Below, in pieces: positions 33,914 to 41,541 of a stretch of DNA of 41,541 bases; within the stretch, counting starts at the first letter, position 1; each line of letters begins with the position of its first letter. The notes under the pieces were generated by a model. It was not told where the DNA came from and did not search any database. It saw nothing but the letters and a program-made list of their open reading frames with translations. Source of the stretch: Microcoleus sp. FACHB-DQ6 (GTDB lineage Bacteria; Cyanobacteriota; Cyanobacteriia; Cyanobacteriales; Microcoleaceae); the NCBI GenBank assembly GCA_014695175.1, contig JACJNV010000145.1, positions 1 to 41,541 of the forward strand. The letters are read 5' to 3'. The position numbers were made by a program, and so were the translations under genes.

Positions 33914-34354
33914 TTAGAACTTCTGGATCAGAGCCCAGACTCTCCCGTTACCCGAAACTATCTGGGCAACGCTGTTAGTAGTAGGACCCATTGTAGCCTC
34001 AGAGACATCCTCTACAGCCCATTTAGTTGCTTTCTCATCAACAATAAACAAATCGTCAGCGGTAGTGCCTTCCTGAACCCGATATATCTTATTCAAAATG
34101 AAACGCTGTCGCGCCTCCGCTTTTGATATCCCCGTAACTTCATCAGGATCGATAGAGAGGACACTGCCTTCTTTTAATGTACCTTTCGAGTTGGTTAAAT
34201 TGCGATCGCTCTTTTCTGCTATTTGCAGGCTGTGAAGCTGCAAACCAGGTTCAGTCTTAGAGATATTCCAGACAGCAGCTAGGACCCCACTTTTTCCTAA
34301 ACCGAGAACCGCTGCACTAACAGTCAAAATTAGCAAAAGCTTGAAATGATTCAC
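33914..34354 (-). CDS. Secreted or membrane-anchored hypothetical protein
   Basis: A 146-residue protein using a GTG start at 34354, chosen for an AGGAG site 10 nt upstream; the in-frame ATG at 34393 lacks one. A hydrophobic segment follows directly (HFKLLLILTVSAAVLGLG) with VLAAVW after it, consistent with a signal peptide. The rest is hydrophilic (e.g. IDPDEVTGISKAEARQRFIL) with no known domain. Function unknown; the gene ends near the glnA terminator. Confidence 0.6.
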   Translation of the reverse strand: MNHFKLLLILTVSAAVLGLGKSGVLAAVWNISKTEPGLQLHSLQIAEKSDRNLTNSKGTLKEGSVLSIDPDEVTGISKAEARQRFILNKIYRVQEGTTADDLFIVDEKATKWAVEDVSEATMGPTTNSVAQIVSGNGRVWALIQKF

Positions 34355-34430
34355 TGTATTTATGCTCCTTTGTTTGTGAGGTGCTGCACTCATTTTAAAT
34401 TAGCAATTAGCAATTAACAATGACCAAACG

Positions 34431-34757
34431 ATGTCCGATATTTTTGTGATGGTCCGCAATCAGAGTAACGTCGCCATGACTTCAGTTGACGGCATTGCCT
34501 TTGTCACTTTACTGACTCGGGAGGGACGAGTGCTGGCTGAGGAGACAGTGGACCTGTTTGAGGCAGATGTGAATTTTGATAACCTGAAGCAGGGAAAATA
34601 TACTGTAGTTGTCAGGCACGAAGGCGTTGAACCTCGATCGGCAACCTGTAGTGTTACAATCACCGATGAAGATAAAGTAATCATGCTGACATTTGTTTAC
34701 TTGGAGCTAGAACGGGTGCTGCTCCACATTCAAACTTCAACAGAAGAAAGACTATGA
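34431..34757 (+). CDS. Hypothetical beta-rich protein, first of a coupled pair
   Basis: This 108-residue protein shows alternating hydrophobic strands (GIAFVTLLTREGRVLAEETV and GKYTVVVRHEGVEPRSATCS), suggesting a beta-sandwich like a carboxypeptidase-regulatory or Ig-type fold. There is no signal peptide or membrane segment. Its stop overlaps the start of the next gene by 4 bp (ATGA), implying translational coupling. No homologous family is recognised with confidence. Confidence 0.55.
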   Translation: MSDIFVMVRNQSNVAMTSVDGIAFVTLLTREGRVLAEETVDLFEADVNFDNLKQGKYTVVVRHEGVEPRSATCSVTITDEDKVIMLTFVYLELERVLLHIQTSTEERL

Positions 34758-34987
34758 CCGTGAAAGTTACTCCGCCAAATTCAATTAAAATGTTTCGCTA
34801 TCGAGTACATTTCTTGGCAAAAGACCTCTGGAGGGAAAAAAACCCGGTTTGTCGGATGAATTTGGCTTTACAGTTAGCCGATGTGGCGACAACTCTGGCT
34901 AGGTTGGAAGTAGAAGAGGCGCGAAAATTTCAACAAGAGTCTGCTAGTGTTGAGGCAAAAGACTCGACGGAACCTGAAGAGTTTTGA
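34754..34987 (+). CDS. Small hypothetical protein, second of a coupled pair
   Basis: A 77-residue protein starting inside the previous gene's ATGA. It begins basic (FRYRVHFLAKDLWREKNPVC) and ends in an acidic tail (SVEAKDSTEPEEF), with likely helix in the middle (NLALQLADVATTLARLEVEE). No domain is recognised. The overlap suggests it acts with the 108-residue protein, perhaps as a complex. The 303-bp stretch that follows (34988-35290) holds repeat copy C and no gene. Confidence 0.5.
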   Translation: MTVKVTPPNSIKMFRYRVHFLAKDLWREKNPVCRMNLALQLADVATTLARLEVEEARKFQQESASVEAKDSTEPEEF

Positions 34988-35040
34988 GTGCGTGAGATTG
35001 CTTTCTGCGATCCGCGCCACCCTTGCGTGATAGCAGTTTA

Positions 35041-35093
35041 AAAAAATAACGTAACTGTAGAAAAGCTCCCAACCCTGATAGTCATCAGTCATT
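35041..35093. repeat. Dispersed ~55-bp repeat, copy C
   Basis: AAATAACGTAACTGTAG then AAAGCTCCCAACCCTGATA and TCATCAGTCATTT. Third copy of the family at 29067 and 31294. Confidence 0.6.
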
Positions 35094-35290
35094 TTTAATC
35101 TAAAATCTAAAATCTAAAATGGTATGAGTCGCCACTCAAAACTATTGTCATTGGTTGAGCTAGTAAAAAAATTGTCTGTATAAAATTGAATCTCCATGCT
35201 AAACAATAACTTTCTGCCTTGCGAGGTAATTGGTTGTCAAAAAAAGTGCGTTACACTTATACAAGTATCTTTACAAAACAACATAAAAGT

Positions 35291-36196
35291 ATGACAGTTG
35301 CCTATCCCCGCAAGCCCCGCAACGCAATGGGAGCGCGCGAAATTTTAGCTAATGTAGTGCGCGATCGCGAAATTCACCTGATCACCCTCAACCGCTACCG
35401 CTACAGCGAACAGCGCAGTTGCAAAGACCTCACCGACGTGATCGAACGGCTAGACGGCGAACCGGCCGAACTCGTGCGCGACCTCTCCCGGCACATTTCC
35501 GACGAAGCGCGACACGCTATGTGGCTCACCGACTTGCTGGTAGACCTGGGCCACAATGTGGGAACGCCGCCGGGAATGTCCTACATTGACGAATTTGACC
35601 GCCTGCTGGACAAAGATATATACGACCCGAAACGCAACCTCGATGACAGTATAATTGCAGGCTTAGTCGCAATCAATGTCACCGAAAAGCGGGGCTGCGA
35701 ATTCTTCTCAGCGCACATCCACGCCCTCAAACAGGCTCCCCAAACCGCAGAAAACATCAAAATCCGCGAAACCATCGAAAAGATTTTTCCCGAAGAAGCT
35801 GGTCACGTCCGCTGGGGCAACCGCTGGCTGGCCCAAATCGCCGACAAAAGCCCGGAACACCGCCAGAAGGTGGAACAGGCAAAGCGCAAGTATGTGGCGA
35901 TCGAACAAGCAGCTTTTGAATCGGGAATGGATATCATGCTGGGGGCCGAACTCCGCCGCGTCACCCGCCTGGTAGACATTGCCAACACCATGCCGATGTG
36001 GGAACGCCCGCAATACCTGATGGAACGCTTGCCCGCAACCCTGCTGGCCCCCGATCTACAAATGACCAGAGTCGATGTAGCTCAGCGCGCCTGGAACCGC
36101 AACCCGCAGGCATTTATGGAGAAATTGGTGCCCATGTTCCTCAACGGCTTGAATACCATTGAGAAGAAGCCGGCGGCGACTAAGCCCAAGGCTTAA
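35291..36196 (+). CDS. Ferritin-like di-iron domain protein
   Basis: A 302-residue protein from the ATG at 35291 (MTVAYPRKPRNAM). The frame extends upstream to a TTG at 35219 but that stretch looks non-coding. Two ExxH motifs stand out, Glu72-x2-His75 (SDEARH) and Glu169-x2-His172 (PEEAGH). Extra carboxylates in LNRYRYSEQRSC (Glu40) and TEKRGCEF (Glu132/Glu137) would complete a carboxylate-bridged di-iron site of a four-helix bundle. Substrate is unknown: a hydroxylase, oxidase or iron-handling role all fit. It is not the Mg-protoporphyrin cyclase AcsF, whose N-terminus and length differ. The Ala/Pro/Lys-rich end is probably disordered. Confidence 0.75.
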   Translation: MTVAYPRKPRNAMGAREILANVVRDREIHLITLNRYRYSEQRSCKDLTDVIERLDGEPAELVRDLSRHISDEARHAMWLTDLLVDLGHNVGTPPGMSYIDEFDRLLDKDIYDPKRNLDDSIIAGLVAINVTEKRGCEFFSAHIHALKQAPQTAENIKIRETIEKIFPEEAGHVRWGNRWLAQIADKSPEHRQKVEQAKRKYVAIEQAAFESGMDIMLGAELRRVTRLVDIANTMPMWERPQYLMERLPATLLAPDLQMTRVDVAQRAWNRNPQAFMEKLVPMFLNGLNTIEKKPAATKPKA

Positions 36197-36269
36197 ACAC
36201 GATCGCGAACCCGGTTGAAACCGCTCTGCAAGTCAAACTTGCGCCTGCCTCCGCAAACAAGCGAGATAT

Positions 36270-36300
36270 ACTGGTTCCGAGGCATAGCCTTGGAACCAGT
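36270..36300. repeat. Inverted repeat ACTGGTTCC/GGAACCAGT
   Basis: The 9-bp outer stem (36270-36278 with 36292-36300) is extended by a few GAGG/CCTT pairs round a short loop. It lies 73 bp past the ferritin-like gene and has no T-run, so it is probably a repeat. Confidence 0.6.
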
Positions 36301-36372
36301 TATTTAAAGTCATAATTTTAAGCTTTAGCAAGTAAACTGATTATTGGAATAGTTTTCCATCTAAATATAATC

Positions 36373-36876
36373 ATGACTACCAGCGAGCCGAACATACAAA
36401 CAGTTTCCACAGAAAGCCTTTTAAGTGAAAGCGCGATCGCCTCCGAGCAGGTCGAAAAAGCCACAGCCGTCACCTATGCAGAAGAAATTGAAACTGTCAT
36501 CGCCAGCATGGCTGTAGACCAAAAAGTGATGGTCGGTCAAAGTGAAGCTGGCGGACATCTTTGGAAGTTTAAGTACGGCAGTGTTGAAGTGTTCGTGCAA
36601 CTCACCGGCGACACCGAAGATGATACTTTGACTGTTTGGGCTTTTGTACTGCAGTTGCCGGCGAAGAATGAAGCTCAATTAATGCGGAAACTTCTAGAAA
36701 TGAATTGGCTGTCTACTTTGGAATCTCATTTTGCGATTGTTGACAATCAAGTTGCGGTAATATCTACTCGGACGATGGCCGAAATCTCGACCGGGGAAAT
36801 TTCTCGGGTTATTACTATTGTCGCCACAGTCGCCGATGACAACGACGACGTGCTGCAAACAGAATTCGGTCAGTAG
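36373..36876 (+). CDS. YbjN-domain protein
   Basis: A 167-residue soluble protein. The first ~40 residues are low-complexity and Ser/Thr/Glu-rich. The YbjN-type core follows, with GHLWKFKYGSVEVFVQLTGD and the helix-turn LPAKNEAQLMRKLLEMNWLS, then AIVDNQVAVISTRTMAEI. YbjN proteins are small type III secretion-chaperone-like folds often linked to stress; in cyanobacteria their role is unknown. Confidence 0.78.
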   Translation: MTTSEPNIQTVSTESLLSESAIASEQVEKATAVTYAEEIETVIASMAVDQKVMVGQSEAGGHLWKFKYGSVEVFVQLTGDTEDDTLTVWAFVLQLPAKNEAQLMRKLLEMNWLSTLESHFAIVDNQVAVISTRTMAEISTGEISRVITIVATVADDNDDVLQTEFGQ

Positions 36877-36883
36877 TCATTAG

Positions 36884-36930
36884 TTAACAGTTAACAGTCA
36901 ACAGTTAACAGTTAACAGTTAACAGTTAAC
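36884..36930. repeat. Heptanucleotide tandem repeat (TTAACAG)
   Basis: Six full copies plus TTAAC; the third copy is TCAACAG. It is the type of short tandem repeat known from filamentous cyanobacteria, and it ends at the stop codon of the next gene, so copy-number changes could affect that 3' end. Confidence 0.9.
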
Positions 36931-37388
36931 TAATATGCAGGCCCTGCGAGCCAAGCAATCGTGATTCCCAGCCCCAAACCGACAAGCACTTGAAAAGGAG
37001 TGTGTCCCAGCAACTCTTTCAGGCGAGCCTCATTAAGGTTGTGATCTTCCTCAAAAAACTCGTCAATAATTTGGTTGAGGATGCGAGCTTGCTTGCCTGC
37101 TGCTTGGCGGACGCCTGCTGCGTCGTACATCACAATAATTGCAAAGATCGCAGCGATCGCAAAGTCCGGGCTTTCCCATCCCATCGTTTGTCCGACTCCA
37201 GCAGCCAAAGCGCCCACAAAAGACGAGTGAGCGCTGGGCATTCCCCCCGTTGTTACCAAATACTGAAGATTAAACTTGCGATTTTTGACCAACTCGATCG
37301 GCAGCTTCATGATCTGAGCCGCCAGACAAGCGAGCAAAGCAACCACCAGTACATGATTGTTTAAGACGCTGCTGCAAATTTCCTGCAT
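36930..37388 (-). CDS. DUF212 membrane protein (acid phosphatase/vanadium haloperoxidase-related)
   Basis: A 152-residue membrane protein with about four hydrophobic helices. The core is LVTTGGMPSAHSSFVGALAAG, the SAHS segment resembling the PAP2 phosphatase signature but without the full set of catalytic residues. The HVLVVALLACLAAQIMKLP start fits DUF212. It begins 14 bp past the crtE stop, so they are probably co-transcribed. A role in prenyl-phosphate handling is a guess from context. Confidence 0.82.
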   Translation of the reverse strand: MQEICSSVLNNHVLVVALLACLAAQIMKLPIELVKNRKFNLQYLVTTGGMPSAHSSFVGALAAGVGQTMGWESPDFAIAAIFAIIVMYDAAGVRQAAGKQARILNQIIDEFFEEDHNLNEARLKELLGHTPFQVLVGLGLGITIAWLAGPAY

Positions 37389-37402
37389 AGTGTTTGGTAT
37401 TT

Positions 37403-38329
37403 CTAGTTACTGCGGCTGGTAATAAAATCGGCGATTGCCAGCAGCGGTAGAGCTTTGCTCCCAAACACTGCCAATTGAGCCTTAGCATCAGCAACAAGCT
37501 GCGAAGCTTGGCGCCGAGACTCCTCAATTCCCCACAAACTCGGATAAGTGACTTTTCCTGCTTGAACATCTTTGCCAGCAGTTTTGCCCAGTTCTTCTTG
37601 GGTAGCAGTAATATCCAAAATGTCGTCAACGATCTGGAAAGCCAGCCCAATATTTTGAGCGAAACGAGACAGCCGCTGCAAATCCGCAGCCGAGGCCCCA
37701 GCCAGAATTGCCCCACACACTACGCAGGCCTCTAACAGCGCCCCTGTTTTGTGAGCGTGAATGTAATTCAAAGTTTCCAGAGAAACATCTGTCTTTCCTT
37801 CCGATTCCAAATCAACCACCTGACCGCCTACGAGTCCAGCAGCACCCGATGCCCGCGCTAAATGGGCGATCGTCTGCAACACCTGCTGGGGGGGTACGTT
37901 CTCAGTTTTAGTAGCGATAAATTCAAAAGCATAGGTCAACAAACCATCGCCAGCCAAAATGGCGATATCCTCGCCGTAGACTTTGTGGTTCGTCAGTTTG
38001 CCGCGCCGGTAGTCGTCATTGTCCATTGCCGGCAAATCGTCGTGGATTAGCGACATGGTGTGGATCATTTCCAAAGCGCAAGCTGTGGGCATTGCCATAG
38101 ATGTAGTGCCGCCGGCGAGTTCGCAGCTAGCGAGACACAGGATCGGACGCAGGCGCTTGCCCCCCGCTAGCAGCGAGTAGCGCATTGCTTCGTAGATTTT
38201 CTCTGGGTAGATGACCGGGAGTGCACTGTCGAGAGCTACCTCGATCGCCTCTTTTCGATTGACTAGATAAGTAGATAAGTCGAAAGAGGATTCCGGTTGG
38301 GACGAACCCATTTCTGTTGCCAATACCAT
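37403..38329 (-). CDS. crtE: Geranylgeranyl diphosphate synthase
   Basis: A 308-residue trans-prenyltransferase. The first Asp-rich motif is DDLPAMD (97-103), the second DDILD (235-239), both needed for Mg-diphosphate binding; GGKRLRP (57-63) binds isopentenyl diphosphate. It makes the C20 precursor of carotenoids, the chlorophyll phytyl tail, phylloquinone and tocopherols. The ATG at 38329 was used; Met7 is another possible start. Length is usual for the family. Confidence 0.93.
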   Translation of the reverse strand: MVLATEMGSSQPESSFDLSTYLVNRKEAIEVALDSALPVIYPEKIYEAMRYSLLAGGKRLRPILCLASCELAGGTTSMAMPTACALEMIHTMSLIHDDLPAMDNDDYRRGKLTNHKVYGEDIAILAGDGLLTYAFEFIATKTENVPPQQVLQTIAHLARASGAAGLVGGQVVDLESEGKTDVSLETLNYIHAHKTGALLEACVVCGAILAGASAADLQRLSRFAQNIGLAFQIVDDILDITATQEELGKTAGKDVQAGKVTYPSLWGIEESRRQASQLVADAKAQLAVFGSKALPLLAIADFITSRSN

Positions 38330-38519
38330 CCCTTGCTCTCTTGTACTGAATAGTTATGTGGGATATTCTGAGCCGTTCAGGTCGCATCGTGCCGACTTTT
38401 ACGGCAGTAGTTGCTCGAACTCCGAGCATCAATTAATCATTCTACGGGTGTTGTTGCACAGAAAATCTTTGAGTTTTGATAACTTTGTCAAATTACCAGT
38501 CAATCTAAAATTTACAATC

Positions 38520-39407
38520 TCAAATCTCAAATCCGCTGATTTCTCGGGCGACTTCCAAAAACCGCTGCACCGCCGCCGTTGGATCGCTGCGCCAAATCAG
38601 AGCGATCGCCACAATGCAGGTTGATTCTGGCAGCGCTTTGTAAACAACCCCGCTGCGCTGGAAATTTTGCATCGACGCCGGGACGATCGCCACTCCCATC
38701 TCGGCGGCTACCAAGCTGACAATGGTTTGCATTTGAATTGCTTCTTGAGCCGCGCGAGGGCTAAAACCTGCTTGCTGACAAAGACTGACGATCGGATCGT
38801 ACAACCCCGGAGCTAGGGAGCGCGGAAACAAAATGAACGGTTCCGTGGAAAGTTGGCGTAATTCAAGATGCGTGCGGTCGGCCAAATGATGCGTTTCTGG
38901 CAGTGCCACGATCAGCGGTTCTCGAAAAACGATTTCAGAATTTATCCCGTCTTCCTCAACCGGAGGGCGCACGAAGCCGATATCAATTTGCCCGAACCGC
39001 AACCGCTGCAACTGTTCGTTTGTCGTCAGTTCGTGCAGTTCGAGCTTGACGGCGGGGCACTGAGTGCGAAAGGCCTGCAAAATAGCTGGAACCACGTTGT
39101 GTGCTGCAGAACTCACAAAGCCGATCGTCAGTTGGCCGAGTTCGCCCCGGCTGGTTTGTCGGCCGAGTTGAATTGCTCGATCGACTTGCTGCAGAATTTT
39201 CGAGGCCTCCTCGAAAAAAACCTGTCCCGCTGCCGTTAAATGCACCGTCCGCTTGGTGCGGCGAAACAGTTGAAACCCCAACTCTGCCTCTAAATGCTGG
39301 ATTTGTTGGCTCAGCGGAGGTTGGGCAATATGCAGTTTTTCCGCTGCGCGAGTGAAATTCAGTTCCTCTGCAACTGCAATGAAATAACGCAAATGCCGAA
39401 GTTCCAT
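38520..39407 (-). CDS. LysR-type transcriptional regulator (CatM/BenM-like)
   Basis: This 295-residue regulator has an N-terminal winged HTH (residues 1-60, LRHLRYFIAVAEELNFTRAA through PPLSQQIQHLEAELG) and a C-terminal two-lobed co-inducer domain starting LGQLTIGFVSSAAH. The sequence is closest in pattern to CatM/BenM/CynR-type members. A GGGGAG site lies next to the ATG. It is divergent from the acetyltransferase gene 111 bp away, the usual arrangement for a LysR target, although the target is not proven. Confidence 0.9.
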   Translation of the reverse strand: MELRHLRYFIAVAEELNFTRAAEKLHIAQPPLSQQIQHLEAELGFQLFRRTKRTVHLTAAGQVFFEEASKILQQVDRAIQLGRQTSRGELGQLTIGFVSSAAHNVVPAILQAFRTQCPAVKLELHELTTNEQLQRLRFGQIDIGFVRPPVEEDGINSEIVFREPLIVALPETHHLADRTHLELRQLSTEPFILFPRSLAPGLYDPIVSLCQQAGFSPRAAQEAIQMQTIVSLVAAEMGVAIVPASMQNFQRSGVVYKALPESTCIVAIALIWRSDPTAAVQRFLEVAREISGFEI

Positions 39408-39518
39408 AGCTCCCCAATCATTTATATTTTAAAAGTATAAGTTGCTAGTTAAACATATATTGGACATTTATGATGGCATTTAATACAGTGATTAATAGGC
39501 GAAATTGAGAACTAAACA

Positions 39519-40007
39519 ATGGCTAATTTGGATATCAAAATTAGAGAAGCAGATCGGGCAGATTTGGAATTAATTGTGAATTTTATTTCCCAAAAAAGCG
39601 AGTTTGATGGAGCTAAAAACCTGTTGACAGCAACAGCAGATAAATTGCAGCAAACGTTGTTTTGCCAGCCTCCGCTAGTGCGGGTTTTGTTGGCTGAAGT
39701 TGCCGGAACAGCGGTAGGATTTGCTCTTTTTTACTCCTCCTATTCAAGTTTATTGACGCAGCCGTGTCTTTGGCTTGATGATTTATTTGTGCAAGCTCCT
39801 ATGCGCGGTATGGGAGTCGGTACAGCGCTGTTAAAGTATTTGGCACAAATTGCTGAGTCCACAAATTGCGGGCGGATTGAATGGACTGTTAATACTGGCA
39901 ATGCGCCGGGAATTGCTTTTTATGAAAAGCAGGGAGCGCGGATTTTGGAAAATATTAGGGTTTGCCGTATTGATGGGAATGCAATTAATCTGCTTGCTGG
40001 CAAATAA
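39519..40007 (+). CDS. GNAT-family N-acetyltransferase
   Basis: A 162-residue GNAT enzyme. Motif A is LFVQAPMRGMGVGTALLKYLA, with RGMGVG as the Q/R-x-x-G-x-G acetyl-CoA loop; LWLDD comes just before, and EWTVNTGNAPGIAFYEKQGA is the late strand-helix with a conserved Asn and Tyr. Length and layout resemble diamine/thialysine acetyltransferases. It is divergent from a LysR gene. The substrate is unknown. Confidence 0.85.
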   Translation: MANLDIKIREADRADLELIVNFISQKSEFDGAKNLLTATADKLQQTLFCQPPLVRVLLAEVAGTAVGFALFYSSYSSLLTQPCLWLDDLFVQAPMRGMGVGTALLKYLAQIAESTNCGRIEWTVNTGNAPGIAFYEKQGARILENIRVCRIDGNAINLLAGK

Positions 40008-40076
40008 TTTAATAACGAACCGCGAAGGCGCGAAGAACGCGAAGAGAAGAAAAGAGAAGAGGAAAGAAGAGAAGAG

Positions 40077-40850
40077 ATGTCAGAAAGTTCTTGGAATTCA
40101 GCTCTTTATGAGCAAAATCATGCTTTTGTTTGGCAGTACGGCGAATCAATTGTGGAGTTACTCGCTCCGAAGGCTGGTGAACAAATTCTGGATTTGGGCT
40201 GCGGTACGGGACAGTTAACTGAAAAAATTGCTCAAAGTGGTGCTTTTGTGCAAGGTATTGATTCATCTTTGTCAATGATTTCCACGGCAAAAGTAAACTA
40301 TCCTCACATTAACTTCTCTGCCGCAGATGCGAGGAGTTTTCAAGTAGAAGAGCCGTTAGATGCTGTGTTTTCTAATGCAGTTTTGCACTGGATTAAACAG
40401 CCGGATGCTGTGATTAATTGTGTGGCAAAAGCGCTGAAGCCGGGAGGGCGTTTTGTGGCTGAGTTTGGCGGTAAGGGGAACGTGGGGGCGATCGTCCGCG
40501 CACTTTTGAGTGTTTTGTCAGAAATTGGCTGCGAGGAGCCTGAAGCGCTTAATCCTTGGTATTTTCCGAGTATTGGCGAGTATGCTGTGCTTTTGGAAAA
40601 GCAGGGATTTGATGTGGGTTATGCGGTTTTGTTCGATCGCCCGACTCCCCTAGAAGGCGGCAGCGCGGGTATGGTAAATTGGATTGAGATGTTTGCGGGC
40701 GGGTTTTTGTCGGGGTTGTCTGATAATGTGCGATCGCAGGTAATTAACGCAGTTGAAGAACGTTTGCGATCGGCGCTGTACCGCGATGGTAATTGGATTG
40801 CCGATTATTGGCGAATTCGCGTTGTTGCTGTCAAAAACTCCTCCCGGTAA
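40077..40850 (+). CDS. Class I SAM-dependent methyltransferase (trans-aconitate methyltransferase-like)
   Basis: A 257-residue cytosolic protein. SAM motif I is ILDLGCGTGQL (37-47), followed by GIDSSLSMI (motif II) and AVFSNAVLHWI (the loop typical of UbiE/Tam-like enzymes). The C-terminal half has the extra helical region of Tam-type enzymes (FPSIGEYAVLLEKQGFDVGY). The 69-bp gap before it is a purine-rich run (CGAAGAACGCGAAGAGAAG and variants) like a common cyanobacterial repeat. It may supply the ribosome site GAAGAGATG. Substrate unknown. Confidence 0.85.
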   Translation: MSESSWNSALYEQNHAFVWQYGESIVELLAPKAGEQILDLGCGTGQLTEKIAQSGAFVQGIDSSLSMISTAKVNYPHINFSAADARSFQVEEPLDAVFSNAVLHWIKQPDAVINCVAKALKPGGRFVAEFGGKGNVGAIVRALLSVLSEIGCEEPEALNPWYFPSIGEYAVLLEKQGFDVGYAVLFDRPTPLEGGSAGMVNWIEMFAGGFLSGLSDNVRSQVINAVEERLRSALYRDGNWIADYWRIRVVAVKNSSR

Positions 40851-40938
40851 ATCATAGTGATTAGTGATGTCGATCAAACCATGAAATCGCTACTATACCA
40901 ACTTTCCTACCCCGAGGCGGACTCAAAGAGTAAAGAAT

Positions 40939-41039
40939 TTTACAGGACTTACGCTGCACAGTCAAATTTTACACGACCCATAGTAGTAAGGTGCGTATTT
41001 CGCACCCTACTACTAGCGTTTCTGCGTAACTCCTGTAAA
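40939..41039. repeat. MITE-like element with TTTACAGGA ends and an inner hairpin
   Basis: The ends are TTTACAGGACTTACGC (40939-40954) and GCGTAACTCCTGTAAA (41024-41039), 15 of 16 complementary. Inside, TAGTAGTAAGGTGCG (40981-40995) pairs with CGCACCCTACTACTA (41001-41015) with one mismatch. No target duplication was found. It fills the 255-bp gap between two genes. Confidence 0.65.
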
Positions 41040-41105
41040 TATCAGGAGTTAATTTGTGGCTAACAATATGATAAGTTGGTCAGCTCACCACTGATTGTCC
41101 TGAAC

Positions 41106-41541
41106 TTAGAAACCCTGAACGGAAACAATGCTGCTTTGTAGTTCATTAGGGGTTACATTTTCTACAAAACCTAAAATCGCGTTAGAATTCCTGACTCTGA
41201 TTAGAGTTCCTGAAGAAAGTCCGCTAATTCCGCTGACTAAAGCTGGAGGAATTAATGGTTGTAAAGCTTGCGACACATCGAACCTAAATGTTAATGTCAC
41301 ATTCTCTACCGGCTCCAACACTATATCATTGACCGTTAAGCCACTCGCTAATCCAATGCGATCAATATCAGGAACAAAACCTGCGATCCCATCACTAGAA
41401 TTGATATCTGTAGTGGCAGGATCTATTCCCAGAACGCATAAATTAATGCCAGACTCACAATTTAAGAAGTCTCTGCCCAAGCCGCCAACCAGAGTGTTAT
41501 TCCCATCTTGGCCGAGTAAAAGATCATTACCTCTACCCCCA
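41106..41541 (-). CDS. C-terminal part of an RTX-repeat (hemolysin-type calcium-binding) protein, 5' end outside window
   Basis: The minus-strand frame is open to the right edge, so the gene is cut. The first visible residues form RTX-type nonapeptides (GGRGNDLLLGQDGNNTLVGG), which bind calcium in proteins secreted by type I systems. The remaining ~120 residues (ending ...SIVSVQGF) lack repeats but are strand-rich, e.g. NVTLTFRFDVSQALQPL. A terminal type I secretion signal is plausible. Size and activity of the whole protein cannot be judged. Confidence 0.75.
   Translation of the reverse strand, partial: GGRGNDLLLGQDGNNTLVGGLGRDFLNCESGINLCVLGIDPATTDINSSDGIAGFVPDIDRIGLASGLTVNDIVLEPVENVTLTFRFDVSQALQPLIPPALVSGISGLSSGTLIRVRNSNAILGFVENVTPNELQSSIVSVQGF

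Noticed and set aside
35291-36196. Assignment as the Mg-protoporphyrin monomethyl ester cyclase AcsF
   Set aside because: The N-terminus and overall pattern differ, and the two ExxH motifs are spaced differently, so only a ferritin-like call is supported.
36270-36300. Intrinsic terminator for the ferritin-like gene
   Set aside because: The stem is good but has no T-run on the plus strand.

Overview
The window looks like a piece of a filamentous, non-marine cyanobacterial chromosome, probably an Oscillatoriales (Microcoleus/Oscillatoria-like) genome. The lineage call rests on a phycobilisome core gene (apcF), an NtcA-type glnA promoter, crtE, the abundant HIP1-like octamer GCGATCGC, and many small palindromic repeats typical of that group. 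The genus is inference.

Region 1 (1 to about 20.6 kb) is accessory. It holds what looks like a complete polyol (mannitol/sorbitol/arabitol-type) uptake and oxidation locus. The parts are: the C-terminal end of a first mannitol-dehydrogenase-family enzyme overlapping a HAD phosphatase; an ExbB/ExbD proton-channel pair; a SorC-type regulator; a short-chain polyol dehydrogenase; and, divergently, a binding lipoprotein, two permeases, an ABC ATPase and a long-chain mannitol dehydrogenase. These are followed by a very large soluble PAS/GAF hybrid histidine kinase with an N-terminal ribbon-helix-helix segment, a xylulokinase-type FGGY kinase, and an AT-rich GlfT2-like glycosyltransferase. The expected flow is: ABC import of a polyol, oxidation to fructose or D-xylulose, and phosphorylation of xylulose to xylulose-5-phosphate, which enters the Calvin and pentose-phosphate cycles. 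The gene set is like the smo/mtl polyol operons of alphaproteobacteria, so horizontal acquisition is plausible. Three hairpins that look like IS200/IS605 right ends, without a transposase, are scattered through the region. A 27-bp dyad between the divergent SDR and transporter genes overlaps a predicted -10 box and is the best candidate operator.

Region 2 (about 20.4 to 31.3 kb) is mixed. It has a clear MITE with target-site duplication, an FkbM methyltransferase, two small conserved cyanobacterial proteins, 6-phosphofructokinase, a hotdog thioesterase, two DUF697-type membrane GTPases flanking a Uma2 nuclease, a membrane protein, a TlyA rRNA methyltransferase and a small hypothetical gene. 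Palindromic repeats lie in most gaps, and one has gone in frame into the second GTPase.

Region 3 (31.3 to 41.5 kb) is largely core cyanobacterial: apcF and glnA divergent, an NtcA promoter for glnA, terminators, a secreted hypothetical protein, a coupled pair of unknown small proteins, a ferritin-like di-iron protein, a YbjN protein, DUF212 plus crtE, a LysR regulator, a GNAT acetyltransferase, a SAM methyltransferase, and the C-terminal part of an RTX-repeat protein running off the right edge. I found no tRNA, rRNA, CRISPR array or intact transposase.
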